From the NCBI RefSeq assembly GCF_036014115.1, contig NZ_CP107913.1, positions 1,054,001-1,118,000 on the forward strand: 64,000 nt of DNA, read 5' to 3'. Positions 25,160 through 33,187 of this stretch are shown piece after piece. Position numbers and translations under genes: made by a program. This stretch comes from Streptomyces sp. NBC_00448 (lineage in GTDB: Bacteria; Actinomycetota; Actinomycetes; Streptomycetales; Streptomycetaceae). Under the pieces are notes generated by a model, which worked only from the letters and a program-made list of their open reading frames with translations, was not told the origin of the DNA and did no database searches. Position 1 is the stretch's first letter. Each line of letters starts with the position of its first letter.

Positions 25160-25203
25160 TGTCAGTATCCTGACACAGACCACTGTATGTCAGAATGCTG
25201 ACA
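25160..25203. promoter_or_regulatory. Twin MarR operators
   Basis: Two near-identical inverted repeats, TGTCAGTATCCTGACA (25160-25175) and TGTCAGAATGCTGACA (25188-25203), spaced 28 bp. Each has perfect 6-bp arms and a 4-bp spacer. The second touches the MarR ATG at 25203, which implies a very short or absent 5' leader for marR. Expected role: autorepression and control of the divergent VOC gene. Confidence 0.8.
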
Positions 25204-25676
25204 TGAGCCAAAACGGTGCCGGCGTCGACCTGGACAGATCACTGGGCTACCTGCTGAAGGAGGCTTCGAGCGCCCTGCGCGCAGCCATGGAGGAGGTGCT
25301 GCGGCCCCTCGGGATGAACGTGACGCACTACTCCTGCCTCGAACTGCTCTCCCAACGGCCGGGCCTGTCGAACTCCGAGCTCGCGCGGGGCGCGTTCGTG
25401 ACACGGCAGTCGATGAACGTGCTGCTCCAGACCCTGGAACGAGACGGCTACGTGACCAGGCCCGCGCAGGCACCCGTCGGGAAGGTCCTTCCCACCCGGC
25501 TCACGCCCCGCGGCCGGCGGAGCCTGGAGAAGGCGACCGTGGCGGTGCGGTCCGTCGAGGTCAGAATGCTGGCCGGCATGTCCGAGGCCGAGCAGTCGGA
25601 CGCGTTCCGGATACTGCGGGGCATGATCCGTTCCCTGCGCGACGGCGACCGCGACGACGGCAACGCCGACGCATAG
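25203..25676 (+). CDS. MarR-family transcriptional regulator
   Basis: 157 residues. Winged HTH: LSNSELARGAFVTRQSMNVLLQTLERDGYV, followed by the wing PTRLTPRGRRSLEKA, flanked by dimerisation helices. The ATG lies on the edge of an operator, so the transcript may be leaderless. It is divergent from the VOC gene. MarR proteins usually release DNA on binding phenolic or oxidising ligands. No other target is evident. Confidence 0.92.
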   Translation: MSQNGAGVDLDRSLGYLLKEASSALRAAMEEVLRPLGMNVTHYSCLELLSQRPGLSNSELARGAFVTRQSMNVLLQTLERDGYVTRPAQAPVGKVLPTRLTPRGRRSLEKATVAVRSVEVRMLAGMSEAEQSDAFRILRGMIRSLRDGDRDDGNADA

Positions 25677-25896
25677 TTCGTTTCCCGGCGCGCTCCGGGC
25701 CGGCGCGGCCGAGCCGATGAGCAGCGCACCCCTGCCGCCGTACGGCGGTTCTCGTACGTGGTCACCGTGGAACGCCTGTTTGTCGGAGAAAGGTTGCCCG
25801 TATACCGAACCTTCCCCCGGGTTCGCCCGTCTTCAGGTGCGTAGGCGCGCACTTGACCAGCGCGCCGAATCACCATCGAGGGGAAACCAGCACTTC

Positions 25897-26445
25897 ATGA
25901 AGAGCAAGCTGACCGCCGTGGCCGTCGCGGCCGTCGTCATCGCCGGCACCGCCGCTGCCGCCATCCCGGCCTCGGCCGCCACCTCCACCGCCAAGGCCAA
26001 GCCGACCCGTTGCCACACCGCCGACCTGAAGGCGGGCTTCGCCACGGGGGGTGACGCGGCGCCGGAGATGAACCAGACCAAGAAGCAGACGCAGGCGTAC
26101 ATCTGGTTCACCAACACGAGCAAGCGCACCTGCACCGTGTCCGGCTTCGCCGGTGTCGACATGGTCGGCGCGCAGAAGACCGACGGCACCTGGTCGCTGC
26201 GGCGCTCCTCCCAGAAGCCCGTGAAGATCACCCTGAAGCACGGGGACACCACGGACTTCAGCATCACCCTGGCCCCGGTCGCCAGGTCCACGCCGAAGAA
26301 GGAGAAGTTCGTCCCGGCGAAGTTCCTGGTCACCCCGCCCAACGAGACGAAGCACTTCGCCCTGAAGTGGCCGTTCGGCGGCCAGATCCTCAAGCAGGAC
26401 GGCGCCACCCGCCCGGCCACCTACCTCAACCCGGTCGGGCGGTAA
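25897..26445 (+). CDS. Secreted DUF4232-domain protein
   Basis: 182 residues with a Sec signal peptide (MKSKLTAVAVAAVVIAGTAAAAIPASAA). The mature part has a Cys pair (RCHTADL and TCTVSGFAG) typical of DUF4232, a beta-sandwich found in many secreted actinobacterial proteins of unknown function. ATG 25897 was preferred over an upstream in-frame start because the signal peptide begins there and GAGGGGA lies upstream. The 220 bp before it hold no gene. A perfect hairpin follows the stop. Confidence 0.88.
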   Translation: MKSKLTAVAVAAVVIAGTAAAAIPASAATSTAKAKPTRCHTADLKAGFATGGDAAPEMNQTKKQTQAYIWFTNTSKRTCTVSGFAGVDMVGAQKTDGTWSLRRSSQKPVKITLKHGDTTDFSITLAPVARSTPKKEKFVPAKFLVTPPNETKHFALKWPFGGQILKQDGATRPATYLNPVGR

Positions 26446-26478
26446 CCAGCCGGGCAGCCGCCGGGGTTCCTTCGGCTG

Positions 26479-26517
26479 GTGGCCGCCGCACACACCTCCG
26501 GGTGGTGCGGCGGCCAC
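26479..26517. terminator. Perfect 13-bp convergent hairpin
   Basis: GTGGCCGCCGCAC (26479-26491) pairs with GTGCGGCGGCCAC (26505-26517) around a 13-nt loop, between the convergent DUF4232 and MFS genes. No T-tract on either strand; likely a bidirectional terminator. Confidence 0.7.
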
Positions 26518-26584
26518 GTCCGGCACCCGGCCCGCCCGGATAGGACCGGGTACGACCGGGCCCGGACCGGAAACCCGCCGCGGA

Positions 26585-28057
26585 CTACGACCCCGAGCGG
26601 CCGCCCCGCCCGGCCCGGCGCCCGCCGGCCGCCCGGAGAGCGACGGGCAGCACCGCCGCCAGAGCACAGACCACCCCGGGCAGCAGCAGGCCCCAGCCGA
26701 CGCCGCGGGCGGAGGGGTGCACCGCGACGAAGGACCCCAGCACGGCCACCCCGAACGTCGCCCCGAGCTGCCGGACCGCGTTGAGCAGACCGCCGGCCGC
26801 ACCCGCCGCCCCGGCCGGAGCGAGGGTGATCACCGCGGTGGTCAGCGCGGGCAGCGCCAGGGACACCCCGCAGCCGGCCGCGCACAGCCCCACCGCGAGC
26901 ACCGGATACGGCGCCCCGCTGCTCGCCGCGCCCGCCATCACGCCGCCGGCCGCCGCGAGCAGCGCCAGCCCGCCCAGCACCGGCCCGCGCGGCCCGAACC
27001 GGGCCACCAGCCGCCCGGTCACCAGCAGCGGGTTCACCGCGGTCGGCAGCGTCAGCGGCAGGAAGGCCACACCCGCGGCCACCGCGCCGTACCCCCGGGT
27101 GGACTGGAGGAACAGCGGCAGCACGAACAGCACGGCGGTGAGCGCGAACCCGACGGCCGCGCCCGCCACGAGCATGCCGGTCATCCCGGGCGCCCGCAGC
27201 ACCGCGGGCACCAGCACCGGCGACGCGCCGCGCCGTTCCCGCCGGTCCATCCGTTCCGGCCGTTCCCGCTGCCCCCGCCACTCCCGCCGTTCCCGCCCTA
27301 CGAACAGCGCGCCCGCGACGACCGCCCCGGCAGCCGAGCAGGCACCATGGCCGACCGCGTGCGCGCCGAACGCGATCAGCGCGTCCGTGAGGAGCCCGAG
27401 CGCCGCGCACACCGCGAACTGCCCGCCCCAGTCGACCTCGCGCTCCCCGCGAGGGCAGCGCACCGCGGGACCTGCGACCAGGGCGAGCACCAGCGCGGCC
27501 AGCGGCACGTTCACCAGGAACACCGCCCGCCAGCCCGCGAGCGCGACCAGCAGCCCGCCCGCGATCGGGCCCGCCGCCAGCGCCGCGCCGCTCACCGCCG
27601 CCCACACCGCCACCGCGCGGGCCCGCCGCGCCGGGTCCGGGTAGAGCCGGCTGATCATCGCCATCGAGCTGGGCACGCACGCCGCCGCGGCCACCCCGAG
27701 CACCGCCCGAAGGCCCACCAGCGTCCACAGCCCCGGCGCGCACGCGCTGAGCAGCGATCCCGCGCCGAACACCGCGATCCCCGCGCGGAAGACCCGGTGC
27801 GCCCCGTACCGGTCGCCGACCGCCCCCGCCGACAGCAGCAGCGCGCCGAACGCGACGGTGTAGCCGGTCACCACCCACTGCAACCCGGCCGTCGAACTGC
27901 CCAGCGAGCGCGCCAGGTCGGGCTCGGCGACGGACAGCACCGTCGTGTCGAGCAGCACCATGAAGTACCCGAGGGCGATACCGAGCAGCGCGGTTCCCGT
28001 ACGCGGGGCGGCAGTTGGCATACGTGGCGGGGCGGGCGACGGAAGTGTGTGCGACAT
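26585..28057 (-). CDS. MFS drug-efflux transporter (DHA2/EmrB-QacA type)
   Basis: 490 residues from ATG 28057, with about 14 transmembrane segments. Motifs: FMVLLDTTVLSVAEPDLARSL (TM1, LDxTVxNVAL type), GDRYGAHRVFRAG (motif A loop) and ARAVAVWAAVSGAALAAGPIAGGLL (motif C, antiporter). A basic cytoplasmic loop RERREWRGQRERPERMDRR sits mid-protein. It should export cationic or amphiphilic compounds by proton antiport. It is divergent from the LysR gene with an 89-bp gap, so LysR control is plausible. Confidence 0.9.
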   Translation of the reverse strand: MSHTLPSPAPPRMPTAAPRTGTALLGIALGYFMVLLDTTVLSVAEPDLARSLGSSTAGLQWVVTGYTVAFGALLLSAGAVGDRYGAHRVFRAGIAVFGAGSLLSACAPGLWTLVGLRAVLGVAAAACVPSSMAMISRLYPDPARRARAVAVWAAVSGAALAAGPIAGGLLVALAGWRAVFLVNVPLAALVLALVAGPAVRCPRGEREVDWGGQFAVCAALGLLTDALIAFGAHAVGHGACSAAGAVVAGALFVGRERREWRGQRERPERMDRRERRGASPVLVPAVLRAPGMTGMLVAGAAVGFALTAVLFVLPLFLQSTRGYGAVAAGVAFLPLTLPTAVNPLLVTGRLVARFGPRGPVLGGLALLAAAGGVMAGAASSGAPYPVLAVGLCAAGCGVSLALPALTTAVITLAPAGAAGAAGGLLNAVRQLGATFGVAVLGSFVAVHPSARGVGWGLLLPGVVCALAAVLPVALRAAGGRRAGRGGRSGS

Positions 28058-28146
28058 GCCCCGCACCCTCCCGCCGCGCCCCCTTCCCGCTCCACCGCCG
28101 GCTCCGCACGCTCCGTTCGGCGGAACCGAATGCGAGGATGGGGCAC

Positions 28147-29235
28147 ATGGCGAAGCGAAGCGCTGCCGCGGGCAGGGCAGGCACGGCGGGCACGGCGGGG
28201 CTACGGACACGGGTGGGCGCGGCGCGAACGGGCACGGGCGCAGGACCGGCCGCAGGAACAGGACCGGCCGCGGGCACGGCGGGCGCCGACCGGCCGGCGG
28301 GCGTGAGCGGCACCCCGGTTCCCGCTCAGCCCGCGCCCCCGCTGGACCTGCGGCAGTTGCGCACCTTCGAGGCCGTCGCGGGGACCGGAAGCGTGACGGA
28401 CGCCGCCGTACGCCTCGGCCTCGCGCCGTCGTCGGTGTCGCAGGCGGTGCGCACCCTGGAAGTGGCGCTCGGGGTCGAGTTGTTCGAACGGCGGCCGCGC
28501 GGCATGCGGGTCACGGCAGCCGGTGAACGGCTGCTGGTGTGGAGCCGGCGGCTGCTGGAGCAGGCCGAGCAGGCCCGCCGCGAGGTGGTCGACGCGGGCC
28601 GGGAGCGTACGGCGGTACGCCTCGGCGCGCTGGAGTCGATCGCCGCCGCGATCGTGCCGGGGATTCTGCAGCGGCTCGGCGCGCGCAGGCCGGACCTGGA
28701 CGTGGAGGTCACCTCGCAGGCCGACCGGTCCGCGCTGCTGGCGTCGGTCGCCGCGGGGGAGTTGGACGCGGCCCTGGTGCTGGACGCCGGCGACTCGCTC
28801 GGCGGCCTCGGGTTCGCGCCTCCGGCCGGCGCGGAGTTGGAGTTCCTGGACCTGGAGCCGGTGCCACTGGTGCTGGTCGCGGCGCCCGGGCACCGGTACG
28901 CGACCGCCGACCGGCTCGCCCCGTCGGACCTGCGCGGCGAGCGGCTGCTGGTCAACGTCCACTCCGCCTGTTCCTTCGCGCTCGCGACCGGCCGGCTGTG
29001 CGGCCCCGGCGTGGAGCGGGTGCACGCGGGCAGCGTCGCCGTGATGCGGGCGTGGGCCCGGCGCGGTGTCGGCCTGGCGCTGCTGCCGTCCTTCGCGGTC
29101 GCCGACGACCTGGCCGCGGGCACCCTGACCGCGCTCCCGCTGCCCGCCCCCACCCTCCACCTCCGCCTGACCTGGCCCCCCTCCCGCACCACCCACCCCC
29201 CGACGCGCGCGCTCCTGTACGCCGCGAGCGCCTGA
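28147..29235 (+). CDS. LysR-family transcriptional regulator
   Basis: 362 residues from ATG 28147 (GAGGA nine bases upstream). The HTH starts only at residue 67: LDLRQLRTFEAVAGTGSVTDAAVRLGLAPSSVSQAVRTLEVALGV. The first ~66 residues are a Gly/Ala/Thr-rich extension that LysR proteins lack, so the true start may be the GTG at 28303. The effector domain runs from about 150 to the end (GALESIAAAIVPGIL, then LVAAPGHRYATADRL). Divergent from the MFS exporter, which is its most likely target. The 380 bp after it contain no gene but hold rhamnose-locus regulatory sites. Confidence 0.88.
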   Translation: MAKRSAAAGRAGTAGTAGLRTRVGAARTGTGAGPAAGTGPAAGTAGADRPAGVSGTPVPAQPAPPLDLRQLRTFEAVAGTGSVTDAAVRLGLAPSSVSQAVRTLEVALGVELFERRPRGMRVTAAGERLLVWSRRLLEQAEQARREVVDAGRERTAVRLGALESIAAAIVPGILQRLGARRPDLDVEVTSQADRSALLASVAAGELDAALVLDAGDSLGGLGFAPPAGAELEFLDLEPVPLVLVAAPGHRYATADRLAPSDLRGERLLVNVHSACSFALATGRLCGPGVERVHAGSVAVMRAWARRGVGLALLPSFAVADDLAAGTLTALPLPAPTLHLRLTWPPSRTTHPPTRALLYAASA

Positions 29236-29429
29236 CCCGGCACGCTCCCCGCGAGCCCGGCCCGCTGCCCGCTCAGCGCGCAGCGGTACGACAACGGCGC
29301 CCGGCCCGCTGCCGATCCGCCCTCCTTCGCCGTCGGCCCGGCCGGAGCGTCCAGCGCCACCTGTCCCTCGTGCGGGAGCAACGTCGCCAAGCACGGGTCC
29401 CCGGCGCGCCGCGCTTGCGTTTCGCGGCG

Positions 29430-29441
29430 TGAAATGATTCA
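29430..29441. promoter_or_regulatory. TGAA-N4-TTCA operator, distal
   Basis: TGAAATGATTCA, one of four sites of the same form in this locus, 137 bp upstream of the main rhaI operator. Likely bound by the LacI-type regulator encoded at 38649-39668; it may support DNA looping with the proximal site. Confidence 0.6.
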
Positions 29442-29541
29442 TCGCGCTCCCCTCAGCGCGCCCCGGCGCGCCTCCCGCGGCCCTGCCTGACAGCAGCTCC
29501 AAGGCGCGATTCCACCTGCCGTAGATCGGTCGGCGTACACC

Positions 29542-29570
29542 TTGACAGCGTTCCGGCACGCCCCTATCTT
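29542..29570 (+). promoter_or_regulatory. Consensus promoter of the rhamnose operon
   Basis: TTGACA at 29542-29547, a 17-bp spacer and TATCTT at 29565-29570: an almost ideal vegetative (HrdB-type) promoter. The expected start is around 29577, immediately before the operator. Confidence 0.75.
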
Positions 29571-29577
29571 CGTGGCG

Positions 29578-29589
29578 TGAATCGATTCA
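29578..29589. promoter_or_regulatory. Proximal operator of the rhamnose operon
   Basis: TGAATCGATTCA, a perfect 12-bp palindrome with the central CG typical of LacI-family operators. It overlaps the predicted transcription start, so binding would block the polymerase directly. Confidence 0.75.
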
Positions 29590-29616
29590 TTTCAAACGGT
29601 CAGCGGAGGGTCGCCC

Positions 29617-30783
29617 ATGCCTGATCGGTCGGCGGTGAAGGCGGCACTGAGCTCCCAGGTGATCGAGACCCCGTCCTGGGGGTACGGCAACTCCGGCACC
29701 CGGTTCAAGGTCTTCGCCGAACCGGGCGTGCCCCGGGACCCGTTCGAGAAGCTGGACGACGCCGCCCAGGTGCACGCCACGACCGGGGCCGCCCCGGTGG
29801 TCTCCCTGCACATCCCGTGGGACGCGGTCGGCGACTACGACGCGCTGGCCCGGCACGCCAAGGAGCGCGGGCTGCGGCTCGGCGCGGTGAACGCGAACGT
29901 CTTCCAGGACGACGCGTACCGGCTCGGCTCGGTGGCCAACCCCGACCCGCGGGTGCGCCGCAAGGCCGTCGACCACCTGCTGCACTGCGTCGACATCATG
30001 GACGCGACCGGCTCGCGCGACCTGAAGCTGTGGTTCGCCGACGGCACCAACTACCCCGGCCAGGACGACATCACCGCCCGCCAGGACCGGCTGGCCGAGG
30101 CCCTCGCCGAGGTGTACGCGCGGCTCGGCGAGCAGCAGCGGATGCTGCTGGAGTACAAGCTGTTCGAGCCGGCGTTCTACTCCACCGACGTGCCGGACTG
30201 GGGCACGTCGTACGCGCACTGCCTGGCGCTGGGCGAGCGGGCGCAGGTCGTGGTGGACACCGGTCACCACGCGCCGGGCACCAACATCGAGTTCATCGTG
30301 GCGTTCCTGCTGCGCCAGGGGAAGCTCGGCGGCTTCGACTTCAACTCCCGCTTCTACGCGGACGACGACCTGATGGCGGGCGCGGCCGACCCCTTCCAGC
30401 TCTTCCGCATCCTGCACGAGGTCGCCAAGAACGGCGGCTTCGCACCGGAGACCGGGGTGGCGTTCCTGCTCGACCAGTGCCACAACATCGAGGGCAAGAT
30501 CCCCGCGGTGATCCGCTCGGTGATGAACGTCCAGGAGGCCACCGCCAAGGCGCTGCTGGTCGACCTGGACGCGCTGCGGGCCGCGCAGGCCGCCGGTGAC
30601 GTGCTGGGCGCCAACGCGGTGCTGATGGACGCGTACAACACCGACGTACGGCCGCTGCTCGCCGAGGTGCGCCAGGAGCAGGGGCTCGACCCCGACCCGC
30701 TGGCGGCCTACCGTGCTTCCGGCTACCAGGAGCGGATCGTCACCGAGCGCGTCGGCGGCACGCAGGCCGGCTGGGGCGCGTAA
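29617..30783 (+). CDS. rhaI: L-rhamnose isomerase (RhaI type)
   Basis: 388 residues, ATG with GGAGG seven bases upstream. Xylose-isomerase-like TIM barrel of the Pseudomonas-type rhamnose isomerases, not E. coli RhaA. Metal-site candidates: Glu179 (LLEYKLFEPAFY), Asp214 and His217/218 (VVDTGHHAPGTNIE) and Asp241 (GGFDFNSRFYADDD). Converts L-rhamnose to L-rhamnulose in the cytosol. First gene after the promoter and operator, followed by the aldolase-dehydrogenase and kinase genes of the same pathway. No rhamnose transporter or mutarotase is in the window. Confidence 0.93.
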   Translation: MPDRSAVKAALSSQVIETPSWGYGNSGTRFKVFAEPGVPRDPFEKLDDAAQVHATTGAAPVVSLHIPWDAVGDYDALARHAKERGLRLGAVNANVFQDDAYRLGSVANPDPRVRRKAVDHLLHCVDIMDATGSRDLKLWFADGTNYPGQDDITARQDRLAEALAEVYARLGEQQRMLLEYKLFEPAFYSTDVPDWGTSYAHCLALGERAQVVVDTGHHAPGTNIEFIVAFLLRQGKLGGFDFNSRFYADDDLMAGAADPFQLFRILHEVAKNGGFAPETGVAFLLDQCHNIEGKIPAVIRSVMNVQEATAKALLVDLDALRAAQAAGDVLGANAVLMDAYNTDVRPLLAEVRQEQGLDPDPLAAYRASGYQERIVTERVGGTQAGWGA

Positions 30784-30951
30784 CCCGCGCGCCGGGCACC
30801 GATGTCGGCCCCGCCGCACGCCGGTGGCGCCCGCGCGACTCGGAACCGTACGCCCGCCCGTCCCGTCATCGACTCCACTCGACCCACTCGACCTCACCCG
30901 AGCACCGGAACCGACCCGGACCCGACCCGGACCCGAAGGAAGACGACCGTC

Positions 30952-32991
30952 ATGACCCTCTCCCCCGAGGCAGCGGCGCTGCTCGCCCGCTCCAACCGGC
31001 TGGGCGCCGATCCTCGCAACACCAACTACGCGGGCGGCAACACCTCCGCCAAGGGCACCGCCCCCGACCCGGTGACCGGCGCCGACACCGAGCTGATGTG
31101 GGTCAAGGGCTCCGGCGGTGACCTCGGCACGCTGCGCGAGCCGGGCCTGGCGGTGCTGCGCCTTGACCGGCTGCGCGCGCTCACCGAGGTCTACCCGGGC
31201 GTGGAACGCGAGGACGAGATGGTCGCCGCGTTCGACTACTGCCTGCACGGCAAGGGCGGCGCGGCCCCCTCGATCGACACCGCGATGCACGGCCTGGTGG
31301 ACGCCGCCCACGTCGACCACCTGCACCCCGACTCCGGTATCGCGCTGGCCTGCGCGGCCGACGGCGAGACACTCACCAAGGAGTGCTTCGGCGACACCGT
31401 GGTGTGGGTGCCGTGGCGCCGCCCCGGCTTCCAACTCGGCCTGGACATCGCCGCGGTGAAGCAGGCCAACCCCAAGGCGATCGGCTGCGTGCTCGGCGGC
31501 CACGGCATCACCGCGTGGGGCGCGACCAGCGAGGAGTGCGAGCGCAACTCGCTGCACATCATCCGCACCGCCGAGACCTTCCTCGAACAGCGCGGCAAGG
31601 CCGAGCCGTTCGGCCCGGCACTGGACGGCTTCGCACCGCTGCCGGCCGAGGAGCGGCGGGCCCGGGCGGCCGAACTGGCGCCGCTGCTGCGCGGCCTGGC
31701 CTCCGCCGACCGCCCGCAGGTCGGCCACTTCACCGACAGCCCCGAAGTGCTGGACTTCCTCTCCCGCGCCGAGCACCCCCGGCTGGCCGCGCTCGGCACG
31801 TCCTGCCCCGACCACTTCCTGCGCACCAAGGTCCGCCCGCTGGTGCTGGACCTGCCGCCGACCGCGCCCCTGGAGGAGGCCAAGGCGCGGTTGCGGGAGC
31901 TGCACGCGGACTACCGCACGCAGTACGCCGCCTACTACCAGCGGCACGCCGCGCCCGACTCCCCCGCGATGCGCGGCGCGGACCCGGCGATCGTGCTGGT
32001 GCCGGGCGTCGGCATGTTCAGCTACGGCAAGGACAAGCAGACCGCGCGCGTGGCGGGCGAGTTCTACGTCAACGCGATCAACGTCATGCGCGGCGCCGAG
32101 GCGGTCTCGACGTACCGGCCGATCGAGGAGTCGGAGAAGTTCCGCATCGAGTACTGGGAGTTGGAGGAGGCCAAGCTGCGGCGGATGCCGGCGCCCAAGC
32201 CGCTGGCCACCCGGATCGCGCTGGTCACCGGGGCCGGTTCCGGCATCGGCAAGGCCATCGCGCACCGGCTGGTGGCCGAAGGGGCCTGCGTGGTCGTCGC
32301 CGATCTCGACGCGGCCAACGCGGCCGCCGTCGCGCAGGAGTTGGGCGGTCCGGACAAGGCGGTCGCGGTGACCGTGGACGTGACCTCCGAGGAGCAGATC
32401 ACGTCCTCCTTCGAGCAGGCACTGCTCGCCTTCGGCGGGGTGGACCTGGTGGTCAACAACGCGGGCATCTCGATCTCCAAGCCGCTGCTGGAGACCACCG
32501 CCCGGGACTGGGACCTGCAGCACGGCATCATGGCCCGCGGCTCGTTCCTGGTCTCCCGCGAGGCCGCACGCGTGATGACCGAGCAGGGCATGGGCGGCGA
32601 CATCGTCTACATCGCCTCGAAGAACGCGGTCTTCGCCGGCCCCAACAACATCGCCTACTCCGCGACGAAGGCCGACCAGGCCCACCAAGTACGCCTACTC
32701 GCCGCCGAGTTGGGCGAACACGGCATCCGTGTCAACGGCATCAACCCCGACGGTGTGGTCCGCGGCTCCGGCATCTTCGCCGGCGGCTGGGGCGCCCAGC
32801 GCGCGGCGGTCTACGGTGTCGAGGAGTCCAAGCTCGGCGAGTTCTACGCCCAACGCACCCTGCTCAAGCGGGAGGTCCTGCCCGAGCACGTGGCGAACGC
32901 GGTGTTCGCGCTGACCGGCGGCGACCTCACCCACACCACGGGCCTGCACATCCCCGTGGACGCCGGCGTCGCGGCGGCGTTCCTGCGCTGA
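30952..32991 (+). CDS. rhaEW: Bifunctional L-rhamnulose-1-phosphate aldolase / L-lactaldehyde dehydrogenase
   Basis: 679 residues. The N-terminal ~400 form a class II aldolase/adducin domain with zinc-ligand candidates His120, His123 and His125 (HVDHLHPD) and His184 (GGHGITAWG). From 424 an SDR domain follows: LVTGAGSGIGKAIA (424-), VVNNAGIS, and the catalytic Tyr569/Lys573 (YSATK). The fused protein splits rhamnulose-1-phosphate into DHAP and L-lactaldehyde and oxidises the aldehyde to L-lactate, which explains the adjacent lutABC. Start ATG 30952 with GAAGGA upstream. About 170 bp of repetitive GC-rich leader, no gene, separates it from rhaI. Confidence 0.93.
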   Translation: MTLSPEAAALLARSNRLGADPRNTNYAGGNTSAKGTAPDPVTGADTELMWVKGSGGDLGTLREPGLAVLRLDRLRALTEVYPGVEREDEMVAAFDYCLHGKGGAAPSIDTAMHGLVDAAHVDHLHPDSGIALACAADGETLTKECFGDTVVWVPWRRPGFQLGLDIAAVKQANPKAIGCVLGGHGITAWGATSEECERNSLHIIRTAETFLEQRGKAEPFGPALDGFAPLPAEERRARAAELAPLLRGLASADRPQVGHFTDSPEVLDFLSRAEHPRLAALGTSCPDHFLRTKVRPLVLDLPPTAPLEEAKARLRELHADYRTQYAAYYQRHAAPDSPAMRGADPAIVLVPGVGMFSYGKDKQTARVAGEFYVNAINVMRGAEAVSTYRPIEESEKFRIEYWELEEAKLRRMPAPKPLATRIALVTGAGSGIGKAIAHRLVAEGACVVVADLDAANAAAVAQELGGPDKAVAVTVDVTSEEQITSSFEQALLAFGGVDLVVNNAGISISKPLLETTARDWDLQHGIMARGSFLVSREAARVMTEQGMGGDIVYIASKNAVFAGPNNIAYSATKADQAHQVRLLAAELGEHGIRVNGINPDGVVRGSGIFAGGWGAQRAAVYGVEESKLGEFYAQRTLLKREVLPEHVANAVFALTGGDLTHTTGLHIPVDAGVAAAFLR

Positions 32992-33014
32992 ACGCCGCGG
33001 CGGCGTTCCTGCGC
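32970..33014 (+). repeat. Duplicated 3' end of rhaEW
   Basis: A 19-nt sequence at 32970-32988, coding the C-terminal AAAFLR, recurs at 32996-33014 just past the stop codon (26-bp offset). This is a short tandem duplication. The rest of the gap to rhaB holds no convincing gene. Confidence 0.75.
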
Positions 33015-33187
33015 CGAGCGGGCGCCGCCCCCGCCCCACCGAGCCCCACGAGATCTACTGGCTCCATGAGAGCCGCACCGATCCCCGTCGGCTCCCGCCG
33101 ACCACAGCCGACCCCCGCCGACCCGCACCGCCCCCCACCGACGAAGCGCGACAAGCCGCACCGCGCCCCGCACCCGAGGTAACCACC

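Noticed and set aside
26585..28057. MFS exporter as part of the rhamnose locus
   Set aside because: It is a 14-TM drug-efflux type, divergent from LysR and without the TGAA-N4-TTCA site.
30802..30951. In-frame N-terminal extension of the rhamnulose aldolase
   Set aside because: Low-complexity sequence made of CCGACCCGGA repeats; the ATG at 30952 has the ribosome site and begins the conserved domain.
33066..33182. 38-codon Pro/Arg/His-rich frame just before rhaB
   Set aside because: No Shine-Dalgarno and no coupling to rhaB; composition equals the surrounding leader DNA.
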